This document shows positions 34,360 through 47,432 of a stretch of 64,000 bases of DNA, one piece after another. Source of the stretch: Hibiscus mutabilis (Eukaryota; Streptophyta; Magnoliopsida; Malvales; Malvaceae). The notes beneath the pieces were generated by a model, which saw only the letters and a program-made list of their open reading frames with translations, did not search any database and had not been told where the DNA came from. The DNA lies in the NCBI GenBank assembly GCA_019671005.1, contig JAGYYJ010001722.1, positions 17,596 through 81,595 on the forward strand, read 5' to 3'. The position numbers were made by a program, and so were the translations under genes. Positions within the stretch are counted from its first letter, which is position 1, and the number at the start of each line of letters is the position of its first letter.

Positions 34360-35045
34360 CCCTAAATATTGTTTAATTTTTTAATAAAGATTATAAATCT
34401 CAAAGACTCAAATATTTTAAAATAAAAATTAAATTTAATAAACTTTTTTATATTTTTATAATATTTTTAATTGATATGTTATAATAAAATATCTTAAAAT
34501 CTTCTTAATATTATAATCCCTAAACTTAATATTTTTATTTTTCTTCTATCGCAGCTGCCACCGTTACCATTGTTAGTACTGATACAAGGCGTTTTGGGAA
34601 TAATATTATTTGAATACCATGAAAGGAATTGGATGGTAAATACTTATCGACAAACAATATTTTACATCTTAAACGAATTGATTTTGAATGGATGATGAAT
34701 ACTTATCGTTTACATCTTAAAGGAATTGATTTTGAAAGAAATATAATGGTATTCAAATTATATTATGCTCAAAACACCTCGTTCTACTACTAATAATGGT
34801 CATCGCGACGGTGGTGGTGATAAAAGCTGCGGTAAAAAAATAAAATGATTGAGTTTAAGGTTTATGATATTAATTTTTTTTTGATATATTAAATATGTTA
34901 TACTAACATATCAATTAAAAATACTTATAAAAAATATAAAAAACTTATTAATTCTAATTTTTATTTTAAAATAATTTTGATTATAATTGGAGTTCTTAAA
35001 ATTTTTATTTTTTATTAAAATATTTAATAATATTTAACGATATAT
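34360..35045. mobile_element. Foldback element, about 0.69 kb
   Basis: Nearly the whole segment is one imperfect inverted repeat centred near 34690. The left arm TTTTAAAATAAAAATTAAAT...TTTTTAATTGATATGTTA has its reverse complement in the right arm at about 34890-34980. The inner parts also pair: CGTTTTGGGAATAATATTAT with the reverse of ATATTATGCTCAAAACACC, and TGAATACCAT with ATGGTATTCA. A GC-richer block in each arm (GCAGCTGCCACCGTTACCAT; reverse ACCACCACCGTCGCGATGAC) looks like diverged copies of one sequence. Ends are approximate. Confidence 0.65.
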
Positions 35046-36661
35046 TATATTAATAATATTTAATAATTTACAAAGCTCGTAATAGACTAATCTCAAAACA
35101 AAACACTGCATCAGCATCAGCGTCGGGATTTTTTTTTAATAAAAAAAACTTAATTAAAATATTATTAAAGAGGCGCATGCATTTGTGCACGCTTCGGCTC
35201 GCGGTTTTATAACAAGTAAGAAAGAGAAAATATTATTATTACTATTATTGATTTCTTTTAAGAGTGTTTTATCTGTTGAGTCAAAGTAAAGTGTTATTAA
35301 ATAGCCTAACACGCACGCCGGTGATAGCGTGACAGGCGGGTGTACGGAGAGATTTTGGAGGTGTGGGGATTGAGTTACTTATGGTTGAACTGTGGAGTGG
35401 AGTGACTCACAGGATATCTTAATTAAAATGTTCATATATTTAATATTATCATTAAATATCTCTGAGACATTAAAATGTTAATTAATTATGTTCAAAGATA
35501 TAGAAACTAAAAAATTCAACAAACTTGTTATTTTTTATTTTTTATAATTAGAGTTATAAACTATAATTTTTTTATTGTGCTTCGGATTTTTAAGGGTTTA
35601 TTCTAACTGATTTTCTCACGAGTTACAACATAAATTTTTTAGATATATAATACATCAAACTCGAAACATACTCAAATAATATTAATATGCTTATTACTTA
35701 AACCAACAAAATAAAATATTTTCAATCATTTAACATTGCGATGAAGTGATTTTAAGCCGTAAAAGTGGAAATGTTAAATTAGGGTGGATGGAAGTTGTAT
35801 ATTAGCCGCCAGCGAGACAATTTTAAATTAATATTTTTTTATTATTTAATTAGAAAAATGATTTTTATTAAATATTATTTAAAAAATAATTCTCAAATCG
35901 TTCACTTAAAATAAACTCATTTTTTATAAAATTCGAATTTAAAACTAGTTTTTACAAAATACGAGTTTTATATTAAATAAATTAATAAGAACAAAAATTA
36001 ATTTATCTCATTTTTATAAAACTCGTTTTTAGGACGCAAATTTATCTTATTTAGATTGACAATAGGTTTTTTTCAAATAATATTAAATATAGATCATTTT
36101 TTAATTAAATAATAAAAAAGATATTGATTTAAAATTGTCCAGTAGCGTGCTCTTTCTGGCGTGTGTTTACTGCTAGTTTTCTCTTTTGACTTTTGTTCTG
36201 CAATTTTTATGGCGATTTACTGATTTTTCCGGTCCGTTGATACTGTGATTTCTGTATTTGCCATTTGCCCCTTCGTATTTTCTAAATATTGCTTTAGACC
36301 CTGATTCCTTGATACTTGCGTGTTCAATTTTCGAAAATCTTTTTTAATGGGAAATGAAAGCAAGGTTTGGTCACTAATAGGTTTATAAGATTTCATGTTA
36401 TTGTCAGGAAAAAAACTCTGTGAAGCTGGCCAGTTATCGATCAACACATTATTTGAATTGTTGTCTTTTTTTCTAACAAACACATTTGATCGATTGGCCA
36501 AGCTCCTATTCTCTTAAATTATGAGTTCGATACATACTATGAACACTCCACTTCCTTCCTTCTAAACTCTTTCATTTCCCTCTAGGGTCTTCCGTTTCCC
36601 TCTAGGTAGAATTATGATTAAAACTAAGATTTGTCAAAAATAAAAATTGTTGTCATTTTAA
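35046..36661. other. Intergenic DNA with one unassigned ORF
   Basis: AT-rich. The minus frame 36217-36501 encodes about 94 residues of ordinary, non-repetitive composition (for example NWPASQSFFPDNNMKSYKPI), but it starts with a non-ATG codon; its first ATG is at residue 36. I do not recognise it. It could be a lost exon or chance. Confidence 0.35.
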
Positions 36662-37320
36662 GGGCAAACTACATCAGTAGTCACCGAACTATAGTTTTTT
36701 TCCTATTTTGGTCACCGAACTATTTTTTTGGCAAAAACATCACTAACGTTATGCTTCCTTCCTATTTTGATCACCAAACTATTTTATTTTTATTTTTTAA
36801 AATTTTCCATGTCATTTATTCTCTCTCCTCGTAAGCAATATATGTTATTTTATAATATTTTTATTCAAACTAACAAGATGGTAACACGTGTCACTGTCTA
36901 TTAGTGGAATAAAATGAATGAAAAATCAAGCCCCTTATGCATCCAGAGAGACGGAGACACGTGTAACTGCCTAATAGGATGGTGACACGTGTAATTGCCT
37001 ATTAGTCGAATCTCTCTAGCTGCATGAGGGGCTTGATTTTCATTAATTTTATTCAACTATCAGTAGTGACACGTGTCACAATCTTATTAGTTTGAATAAA
37101 AATATTATAAAATAACATATATTGCTTACGAGGAGAGAGAAGAAATGACATTGAAAATTAAAAAATAAAATAACAGCCGGTGACCAAAATAGGAAGGAAA
37201 CATAACGTTAGTGATGTTTTTGTCAAAAAAATAGTTCGGTGACCAAAATAGGAAGGAAACATAACATTAGTGATGTTTTTGTCAAAAATATAGTTCGGTG
37301 ACTATTGGTGTAGATTACCC
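36662..37320. mobile_element. Large foldback element (Mutator-like MITE)
   Basis: 659 bp that is palindromic almost end to end. The left end is GGGCAAACTACATCAGTAGT then CACCGAACTAT; the right end read in reverse is GGGTAATCTACACCAATAGT then CACCGAACTAT. Both arms hold GACCAAAATAGGAAGGAA or its complement, a TTTTATTCAAACTAA-type block and CACGTGTCAC motifs. The flanking 9-mers TCATTTTAA and TTTTTTTAA agree at 7 of 9 bases, compatible with a decayed Mutator-type duplication. In the right arm a 60-base segment containing GTTCGGTGACCAAAATAGG is tandemly duplicated. No ORF of interest. Confidence 0.75.
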
Positions 37321-40300
37321 TTTTTTTAATTATGAAAACTGTTGTCTTTTTATATCTGCAAATTGTTAAGCAGAGAATTTCTACTAATTTATTATACATA
37401 AATCATCAAAACGCGGATATTTAAGTTAGTAATTTAATGAGATAATTTAGGTAAAATGTAGTAAGGTGAGATTCGACTTTTCTTTTCTTTGCTTTGCTTT
37501 ATAATTATTATTAGTATATAATTTATTAGTCGATTTAAAGATATAAAGGTTTATTATAGGAAAATTTCTTCTAACTGAATATGTTCTATTTACAATATCA
37601 GAATAAAAAAAAACTTAATATATTTTTCATTAAACCAACAGATGATTAGTTAAAATTGACCGTTTGAAATGGACTGGAGTTCTGTTTTTTTCCACAACGG
37701 AGGCTATAAAAAGAGAGCCCAGGGTTAAAAGACTTTTTCCCAAATATTATTTGAGTTTGGACAGAAGGGTGTTTTATAGGTTTAGATCATATCTCTGGGC
37801 CTAAAGGCTAAAGCCCACGTTCACTGTTTTCCTATGAAAAGTGAGTTTATAAACCAAGGGCATCCGTTGAAACATCATTTTATTGGACTTGATTTTGATC
37901 CGACAGACGGGTCTTAAACCCCCCGGGGTATTTTTCAGCCTTATATTTTAAAAATTAAATTAACAGACAAAAAAGTGGCATATGTTATATTTGTTAAAAA
38001 AATTTGTAAGAGATAATTAAAGTCAGTTTAACATATATATTACTTGTGTTTGACAAACGACTAATAGTTGATAGCTGATAACTGATTGCAGTGATTAGTT
38101 TAACCAATTGATTTTATTAACTGATTTGATTAACCGTTTATGTAAAATTGTTTAGTAAAACTTAGCTGATAGCTGATATGAGTAAAATTACAAATAAGGG
38201 TATGATAAATTTAGTTGTTAAGTAATTATATATTTTATAATACTTTAGTCTTTATTGAAGTGAAATTATTCTCATAAAATACTTTTGACAAGGAGTTAAA
38301 AATTTTCTTTGAGAAAATTAGTGAATATTTTTAAATTTAATATTTATAAATATTAACCTTGTGGAGATTGATACGTACTATTAATCTTGTATAAAATATC
38401 AACACTACAGCTTTTTTTCTTCACTTTCATGTTTTTCTATATTTTCTTACCTAAAATATATTTTAGAATCTACAACTAAAAAATAAGATAATAATATAAA
38501 ATTTTACTAATTCATCCTTAGACGTTGCATAATAATCATTTTACACAAGTTCATAAAATATAAATTAAGATTACATAAATATTCAAGAAATAGATGCAAC
38601 TCATTAAAAGCATAGAAGAAAATAACTAACCTTACGAGTGAAATTATCTTACAAAAGAATCATCGTGGTTTGGTTGGTTGATGTTGTAGTTTGACGATAG
38701 AGAATATTGTGATAAGAGATTAAAGTGAATTAGAATGTAGGCTATTTCATTAAATTATGTTTACGGCGGGGACGTAATTATGCAAATAACATGGTCAAAT
38801 AGGTCGTTTAATATCTTATTTTGCAAATCAACTTTTTTAAACCACTAGATTTTTCAGCGCTTTTCTCTTTTAGCTTATTGTGCACAATCAGTTCTTTCAA
38901 AAAATGTGTTTACTAAACACTAGAAATGAAAGGTTACTACCAATAAATTATTTGCCCAAATAAGCTAAAAATTCTTCAAAAAATTGTTTACCAAACATCT
39001 TTTATTTTTTTACAACTGATTTAATTTTAAAAAGTTAAAAAATTCAAGTATTTAAACTGACGAAAACAAAAACTTAAAGATCAAAATATTTTTTAAAAGT
39101 TTCATATCACTAGACCTTGTATTATATCTTAATGTGAGTAATTATTTTATTATTATTAAAAATTTTATATGATTGTAACATTTTATCTTTGTATGTATTT
39201 GCAGCTCGTTTAGATGACCTAATTAAGTCAACTACTTTGACTTAATTGCAAACAAGACTTTTACCCTTTTTTTTCTGTCTCTTAGCGTGGCACCTTCTTG
39301 TTTATTACAATTAATCTTAAATATTGGTTGTCAATCACCGAGTTTATTATTATTTTTTTTAAAAAATAAAATTTTATGTCCTTGTTTCACGTTTTTTCTT
39401 TATTTTTGTTGTTGTTCGTTTCATCTGTTATTTTGGTATGATGCAGCATACCTTAGCGGTCGTTTGGTGCTCGGGCATAGATCTTCACGACATTAATATC
39501 TAATTATGATTATGTCGATAGTCATAGAAAGATAGATCCTTACTCGGTTGATGGTTGCCTGCCGATGTAATCAGACATGGGTAGTGAATCAATCTGCCTG
39601 ATAGTTTGATTCGCTCACCACTCCTTTTTTCACACCGTAAAGCATATCGTTTGGATAGAGACAAAGAGATTCAAGAAGACTTATGGATTTTGACGATATA
39701 CTAGTCTTTATGGAAATATTTATTTTTTCTTTACACTTTTGAGTTTTTGCAGGTGACGACTTTACCCTCTACTGTAAAATTTAGCGTAGATCCCAAAATA
39801 TACCCAAAGGTGCTTCAAAACTCAAAATATTATTTGAGTTTGCATTATTCCCCAAAATAGTCTAGGATCTACTCATAAAGTAAAAATTAAAAAAATTTAC
39901 ACTAATTTTAAATATTTATTAGATGAGTGTAATTTAGGTTGAGATTATCCACTTTTCTTTTTCCCTTAAAAATTTTATTGTTCTTAACTTTTAATCTCAA
40001 CCATCAGTTTATACTTATTCAATTATCTAAAATTAATATAAAACTAAAAAAATTACGATGTGTAATTAGATTTTATTTTAAAAAGATATATAGAAGATTA
40101 AAGATGGTAACGTAAAAAATTGAGAAGTTCAGGAAAAAAATATTAAAGTAAGCATTCATTGTTATTGTTAACTTCATTTAGGCATCCATCTTTTTAAAGA
40201 AAACTCTTCATTGGAAACATATGCATACAAATTTTATAAACGATTTGCTTTAATTATATTTTCTATATAAAAATATTTCATCTACATATATATTTTTTTA

Positions 40301-41054
40301 CAAAAGTGATAATTTTATTAAAAAATATCTAAAATTACATTGATGGTTTACAATAACTAAAACAAATTAAACACATATTTAAGATTATTTTCTATAACCA
40401 TTGAAACAAAAAACTAACTATTTGAGATCATACATGAAAATGTTAAAAAATAAAAACCCAACATGTGAACAAATATTAAAATAAAATTTATAAGTTTGAA
40501 ATTACAAAATTTTAAAATACAAAATTAGATTATCAATAAAATTATTAAAAAAATACATACACTATATAAAATTTTAAAACTTTCTGAAATGTGACTACCC
40601 TTTTCACCTCTAATTCAATCATGTAATCTACATGCAACTTATTCATAAAACTTCATATTGAAAAATTATAATATTATTTTTTTACCTTTTCGGTTTTTTA
40701 AGACTTTGTTTTGATTAATCTAAATTAATTCATATCACACATTTCGTTTTAGTTTATAAGTCTCTCAACAAAAAAAATTTATATATATAATATTTCAAAT
40801 TTATTATTTAAGTGATATTAAACTACTTACCGGTTAAAAAGTGACCATCGTCAAGGAATTTGTTGATTTATGTGGTATTAAGGGACAAAAGAAAGTAAGC
40901 AAATTTGAAACAAAATGGCAAGGTCGGCAGATAACAGATCTGTAGCCGTGCCCGTGGGTGACATGAATCTCAGCAAACAAAACTGTGCCACTGCCATGTG
41001 CACCAAAACTTATAAAGTTTGGATTTTGAAGTTGGACCACAGAGTAAATTTTAC
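37321..41054. other. Intergenic DNA
   Basis: No gene. About 38040-39000 may be a decayed hAT-like element (left AAACGACTAATAGTTGATAGC, right TTGTTTACCAAACATC), but I could not confirm its ends. About 39755-39870 is a reverse-orientation relative of the repeat at 5000-5330. About 39590-39645 shares GATAGTTTGATTCG(C/T)TCA with 44830 in reverse. The region near 40850-41050 may hold the decayed last exon of the cyclin pseudogene. Confidence 0.4.
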
Positions 41055-41858
41055 CTTTTGCACATGTTGAGTGAGAAAAGACATTGCTTTCTCGGTGTCC
41101 ACTGGTGTGGTTTCTACAGCAGCAGATATGGCCACTGCTGCTGCAATCTCAGAAGGCTTGAATTCCAACAAGTCAATTCCCACCCACCATCAGTTTCCCT
41201 GTCAAAATTATTGCAAAAAATAGTACATTTGTCTTTCTGCTACACCAAGAACAGAGACCGTTAATTGTGCTTGAGATGAGTTGGATTGATCTCGATATTG
41301 AACTCCTTGGTGGGATTTTATCACCATTGAGCTTGTAAAGGAAATAGTCTATGAAGGAGAATGGGGTGATTGCTTGCATCCTCCAGCTCAATGTGCTCAA
41401 CACTAAAAGCTCCATTCTTTGTATAGTTCTAGCCTCGAACACAAATTTAGATTCCCCAACCTGTTATTAACAACCGAAAACTATTAGATCGAATCGAATC
41501 AAATTTACAGACCCGAAAAACAAAAACTATCGCTTGATCTTTAACCTACAAATCTAAAAGCAATGGAGCTTCAGTCTCCTCCATTTTGGCTGCAAGAGAT
41601 AGACATGCCACAGCTAGTAATTGCATCGTCCAAGCTTTACCCTTCTGCATCATTCGAGATTAGACACAATTAATTCGATAGAGTTTAGTGGAAGGGTATG
41701 TCCGAAAATTTGAAGAATCTCATGTTGACTTACGGGTAATTCATAGGAAATAGTTTCAGTGACTTAAAAGTATTCAGATCAAAACCCACCTTCCTAATAA
41801 AATCAATAGCTTCTTGTCTAGCCGCCGGGTCTATATCACAACTTTGTAGCCTCTTCAA
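41055..41858 (-). pseudogene. Cyclin D2-like (CYCD) pseudogene
   Basis: Ordered exon remains of a D-type cyclin. 41790-41858: LKRLQSCDIDPAARQEAIDF then IRK. Near 41733: only SYELP of the next exon, followed by a GTAAGT donor; the rest of that exon (the first cyclin-box helices) is deleted. 41546-41644: KGKAWTMQLLAVACLSLAAK then MEETEAPLLLDL and TAG, where the family has CAG (Gln). 41259-41460: VGESKFVFEARTIQRMELLV, then LSWRMQAITPFSFIDYF and SISRSIQLISSTIN. 41055-41178: IDLLEFKPSEIAAAVAISAA then VETTPVDTEKAMSFLTQHVQ K. No AG acceptor precedes the last exon in the right frame. Introns are kept, so it is a decayed gene or segmental copy rather than a retrocopy. Partial exon loss, a nonsense change and a lost acceptor together make a functional cyclin impossible. 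The N-terminal LxCxE exon was not found. Confidence 0.85.
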
Positions 41859-42302
41859 GAAAAAATTGAAAAAAAAAAAGAACTCTCCTGTATCCTATAT
41901 CTTCTAAACAATAAATGTTAATAATTGTTATGCGAAGCAAAGGTGTTTCCTTTAGTCAAAGAATTGAAGAACAAATAAATGGGTTTTAAAAGGGAACAAT
42001 AATAATAATATATGTAAGAATGGAAACAAGTTTTAGAAACAGAAGAGTAGTCTCCCTCCCTCGATCAAACTTGAAAGAGACTGCTCCAGAAGAGGGTCTC
42101 TTAAGAAGCAAATCAATGCCCTTTTTAGGGTAAAAAGCAATAGAGTGAGAAACCGAGGGAAAATATTGTATTCTTTTCTCAGTCTTTGGGCTTTCTTTTC
42201 CTTCCGACGCGATTTTTTATACGAAAAATTATCTAATTTTTCAAACACCCGTCCCCAATTGCCTTTGGATTATGCTTATTAGATTTTTAGTGCGTTTAAT
42301 TG

Positions 42303-42345
<43 letters not shown>

Positions 42346-42779
42346 AAACAGAAAATTAGGCTGTTTTGGTAATCCAGTAATCATATTTTGTGATGGATCT
42401 AGTAATTTATTTTGTTTGACAATTTCATTTGTTTCTTGGAACGACATTCCCATAGTTTAACGAAAAATCATATCGTTTCTTTCATTGATTATAAGGAAAG
42501 TTTGATTTAATTTCCTTTTTTGCAATCGAATTTAAGAAAGTCATGTAAATTTAATAAACCTCTGAAAATTATTAATAAACCTGATTTCTTTCAGAATTTG
42601 TATTAATAAACATCTGAAAATTTATTAATCAATCAAAATTTAAGAAAGTCGTGTAAAATTAATACTCAAAATCATTCAACCAGTAGAACTTAATATTACA
42701 TAAAATTTTCAATATTTTACAAACAAAACCACAGTTCTATTTAATGTGTCAAAATAAAATACTCATAGAAATTATTATG
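41859..42779. other. Flank of the cyclin pseudogene
   Basis: May include the remains of the cyclin first exon or 5' UTR, but no cyclin-like peptide is readable. Contains the GA microsatellite at 42306-42339. The last ten bases (AATTATTATG, 42770-42779) are the left target duplication of the next element. Confidence 0.35.
42306..42339. repeat. GA microsatellite
   Basis: Uninterrupted GA dinucleotide run of about 17 units followed by an A-run. Confidence 0.95.
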
Positions 42780-44077
42780 GGTTAAACTATAGTAGAAGTC
42801 CCTCTACTATACCTACAAATTTATTTTAGCCCTTCTACTATAAAATGATTATTTTAGTCCTTGTACTCTACTTTAAAGCTTATTTTAGTCCTTGCACTAA
42901 ACCTAAAAGTTAATTTTAGTCCCTATATTATAAAAAGGAACATTTTAGTCCTCGTACGTTTGAAAAGTTAATTTCCTCAACTATAAAAATAAACATTTTA
43001 GCCCTTGTATGTTTGAAAATGTAACATTTCGGTCAAAACACTAAAGTTATTGATAGTTGGCTTAAATATTTTGGTTTAAACACTCTTAAATCCTTTTCAT
43101 ATTTATAATTGAGCAAATTGACCCCTCTTAATATATTTTAATAATAATAATGATTTAAAGCGGATAATTTATTAATAAATGACAACATTTTGTACATTTT
43201 CCCTTTCCATTAAAGTTAAATACATGAACTAATAAATTATTTGCTTTTTAATAAATGAATTAATAGTGTAGTAACTAACTATAAAAATATTTTTTTTCTT
43301 TATATCGATATTAAATAAAGTGTATTAAATAAATTGAACAATTTACGAATATATTAATATATTAACATTTATTAATAATAAAGTGTACATTTTGAAAGTT
43401 AATAAATAATATCGATCTACGATGGTGTTGACATTTTTTGTCAATACGTGACACATGTCCAACTATGATCGAATAATTTTTAAATAAAATAAACCAAAAT
43501 GTTATATAAATTTATAATATATTTTTTAGCAAAAATATGCATTTATATTATATTTTCATAATTTTGAAAATTTTAATGAAATGTTTAATGTTTTTTGTGA
43601 TTTTTTTATCATCTTTTTTAATTAAACCCTTACTCTCACTTGGAATCTAAAATTTTCAAGAAAAAACTATGTGCACTTTCTAATTAAACATTTAAAATAT
43701 TTTTTATATTTTTAGTGTGTAATTGTAATATTATTGTAAGTGAAGACAATGGGGTTTGAAATTAGAATATGAGTTAATTTTGCGTTTAGATTTTATAAGT
43801 GTCTAAAAATTTCATGTAAAAAATCGCAAATTAATGTTTTGAGAGATTAATTTGCTCTAGTTTAAAATTGAGAGGGACCTAAAGATTGTTTAAACTAAAA
43901 TATTTAAGCCAACTATTAATAACTTTAGTGTATTGGATCAAAATGTTAACTTTTTAGACGTATAAGGACTAAAATGAACTTTTAGGTATAGTACAAGGAC
44001 TAAAATAATCTTTTTATAATAGATGGACTAAAATAAACTTTTAAGTATAGTATAGGGACTTACACTATACTTTAACC
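42780..44077. mobile_element. Non-autonomous Mutator-like element
   Basis: A 1.3-kb element with long terminal inverted repeats (roughly 330 bases). The left end is GGTTAAACTATAGTAGAAGT, the right end in reverse GGTTAAAGTATAGTGTAAGT. Both arms contain several copies of the module ATTTTAGTCCTTGTAC and a matching block TAAAGTTATTxATAGTTGGC. It is bordered by identical direct repeats AATTATTATG (42770-42779 and 44078-44087), the 9-10 bp expected for Mutator superfamily insertion. There is no transposase ORF. The perfect duplication points to a younger insertion than its relative at 2050-2290. Confidence 0.85.
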
Positions 44078-44087
44078 AATTATTATG

Positions 44088-47000
44088 TAATAAAAAAGCA
44101 TAATTTATATTTTGTACGAGATCAACTGGTCCCCCGCTCTTGTATGTTGCTCCTCGCCTCTATTTTGTGACATTCAAATTAATGGTTTCATTTTAATGAT
44201 TGATTTGACTTAATAACTAGAGTCCAGTATTAATCGCATCAGATTCGAGTTACTTCTCGACTGTAAATTAATATATTTGGTTAGTTTAAATTATTTATTG
44301 AGTTTTATCGTTAACTAAGGAAAACAGTTTATTCTGTTATATGTATTTTATCATAATTACGAATAAATTGCTTCTATTATTTGTTTATGTAGATGCTGAT
44401 CATAATTTTTAAAATTGTTTTATACATAAAGTGAATATCAAACCTTCGATCATTAATTAAAGTAGAAAAAAACTTTATCATTTCACCTAAATTTCATAAT
44501 TTATCAAAAAATAAATTTTAGATAACCAATTAATTCAATTGATTTGATCAATTGTATTAGAGGAGTTAAATCATCTCTTTTTTTTATCAATGGCATTTTA
44601 ATTCAATAAAAATAAAGGAAGGAATCTCAAATACAACATACTCGAATAAAAGAGAAAATTAGAAATTAAGTCCACTAAAAACTAATACAAGAAGAAGATA
44701 AAAACTAAAAGTGCAAAAAAAAAGGTGAACCCTTCCCTTGAGGATGACGACCATTGGCGAAGAACTCAAAAAATTTAATGAGTCTGATTTATTTAAATTC
44801 AGACCAGACGTTTAATAAGGTGAAAAAATGAGTGATGAACGAATCAAACTATCTGGCAGATTGCTTTGCTACCCAGTTCTAATTACATTGCAAACAACCA
44901 TTAAAGATAATCAAGCTTTCTATGACCACCGACAGATCCGAATCAGAAAACAAGAGTCGTGAAGATCTATGTATGAGCACTAAACGACCGCAAAAAAATA
45001 CAAAATCGTGTCAAACTACAAATAAAGCGTATCACAAAAACAAAAAAACGTGTCATAAAGACAGCAAAAAAACAAACCACAAGAGCACGGGTTCTTATTA
45101 AAATAAAAAAAAGACTCAAGAAAAAAAAGACTAGAAAACATGATAAAATAAAAACAATGAAATTAATGAATATCGATGATCGACAACTAACACTTAAATT
45201 GATATCGTTAGTGACCAAATTAAGAATGAATTATAACCAACCTATATATAATTTTATAGATTAATAATAAAAGGTTATTGATAACTATTTTTATAAATTA
45301 TGAATTGTCATGATTTCTTAAAAAAAATGAAACCAGGTTATTCCGTGTTTGGAGCTTATTAGAGAGAAAGGACCACAAGTACAGTTTCCAATTATTTTCC
45401 AATAAAACTTTGACTGCCATAATATCATATGACTGTAAAAGGATTCAGATCTGTAAATACATTGCAATGTCACCTTTACAAGGTTGTACCAAGGTAAAAC
45501 CAGTCATTTTTTTCTATAAAATAATTTATAGTTTCTGAAATTGATAAATTTTTTTAATTTAATCTCTATTTTTTTAGTTTCTATTATTAATTGAACTTAA
45601 CAATTTTCTATTTTAGTTTGATGATAATTATGCTCTAATATTGTGACATGTCAATAAAATGAATAAAATATACAAAAATTCAAATTCTAAACTAATGTGA
45701 ATAAAAAAGTTTAGAGATAAAATTGACAAAAATTATAAAATTATTATTTGGTACAACTTTCTAATATAATCCAATTATCCAAATTAAAAATAAAATAGAA
45801 ATAGTACACATGTCATTCACCGTTTTGTTATTGTCAACCTAGTAGGTTACTCACATTCGTTCTTATCAAATCAATAGTCATTTAGCTGTATTAAGGATCA
45901 ATTTTTTTATTACTTGTTAAAATTATATTTTTAGAATAAAAATTATTTTTATACTAAATGCAATAAATACTAAAATTAGAAAAATAGTTTTTGAAATAAA
46001 AATGCTTTCAAAAACAGTTTCAACAAAAAAAAAAGTTTTTGGCTATTTGCTTTTAGTTTTTGGATAGAAAATTATCAGGATATCATTTAAGTTTTACTTT
46101 ACTTTCTAATATTATATCTAAAATGAATATTTTTACTTTTTACAACATTTAATGATAGCAAATACTTTTAATTAAAATACGATATTTTGAACAAAAATTT
46201 TCTGTCTTTTTGGTGCTTCTATATCTGCCCCAACACTAAAAAATTAAATTCTAAATTATAACCCTAAATTTTAAATTTAAGTCTATGCCTAAAATTCCAT
46301 AAACCCTAATCATAAACCATAACATTAAACCCTAAGCATAATTTTAGACTGAGGCATAAATAGGGGCACTGAAAAGGGGTATGAGATTTTTATTTGGATA
46401 TTTTTAATCTCTAAGGTTGTATACATCTGCCCATGATATATATTTTTTGAATAGTCTAAAAGTGATTTTACAAGTTAGTATTTATTCATATATGTTCTTA
46501 ACCATTTGATAATGCACATACACTTTGCAGACAATGCGATTAAACCTGAGTTTCCTAAGATGAACATCATCAGCCATTGATATATATTAAATCTTCTGAT
46601 ATACATTGAATATGATACTTAGTAAAAACACTGAACTAACATAGCCTGAGCATAATTTTAATACCAGAGCTGCTTATGTTGAAACATTTACTATTTTGTT
46701 TCTGTTATGCTTTGAATGCAGTGCTTTCTTGTTAAAGCAGTAGTTGGAACTCATGATTCCTTCTAATTACAACCATTCCAGTTGGTGAAGTATTAATGCT
46801 GAAATCAAATGGAGTTCCCGCCAAAGCTTCCTTGTCCTTCCTGCAATTCACTGTACACTCATTTACTCTTCACAGAATCTGCAATATTATAATCCCCAAT
46901 ACATTCACTTACTTCGTATAAATTAGTTTTCTTAATCGATATGAAACACAAGGAAAATGCTAACCCCAATCACTGATCAATTCAATTTTTTTTTAACTAA

Positions 47001-47432
47001 GAACATTGTCAGTATAGGAGTTTGAAAGTGTGGTTTTAAATCATTAAGCAGAGTGACATCGACAAGAACATTGTCTGAGTGTCTCTGAGCACCCTTGGGG
47101 TAAATCCCATCATTTAACTTCCTTGGTAATGGTGTTTAAATGTCTGGTCGACTTGTAATAATATTTGCAGTCAAACAAAAACTGTACACAGTCGGTCCAT
47201 TCTTTATTTTTTTTAACCTTCTTGGATGTTCTTACATCCCACACAACCAGAGTCGATACCCCTCGACTAGGTCTTGTATTTTCTCTTTTGTTCTTAATTG
47301 GTCAAATCTAAAAGCAAGCAATTAATCTATAAACCCAACGTAAACTTGTCTTTTGTTTTTTTAAAATAATCAAACATATTGGATGGATTACGTAGTAAAA
47401 ATATAGGCATTCATTTGAGATCGACGAGAAAC
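44088..47432. other. Intergenic DNA
   Basis: No gene. About 46230-46385 has a few CCCTAAA-like units. The Arg- or Phe-rich ORF at 44967-45218 follows base composition. The ORF at 47140-47325 shows no family features. Confidence 0.4.
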
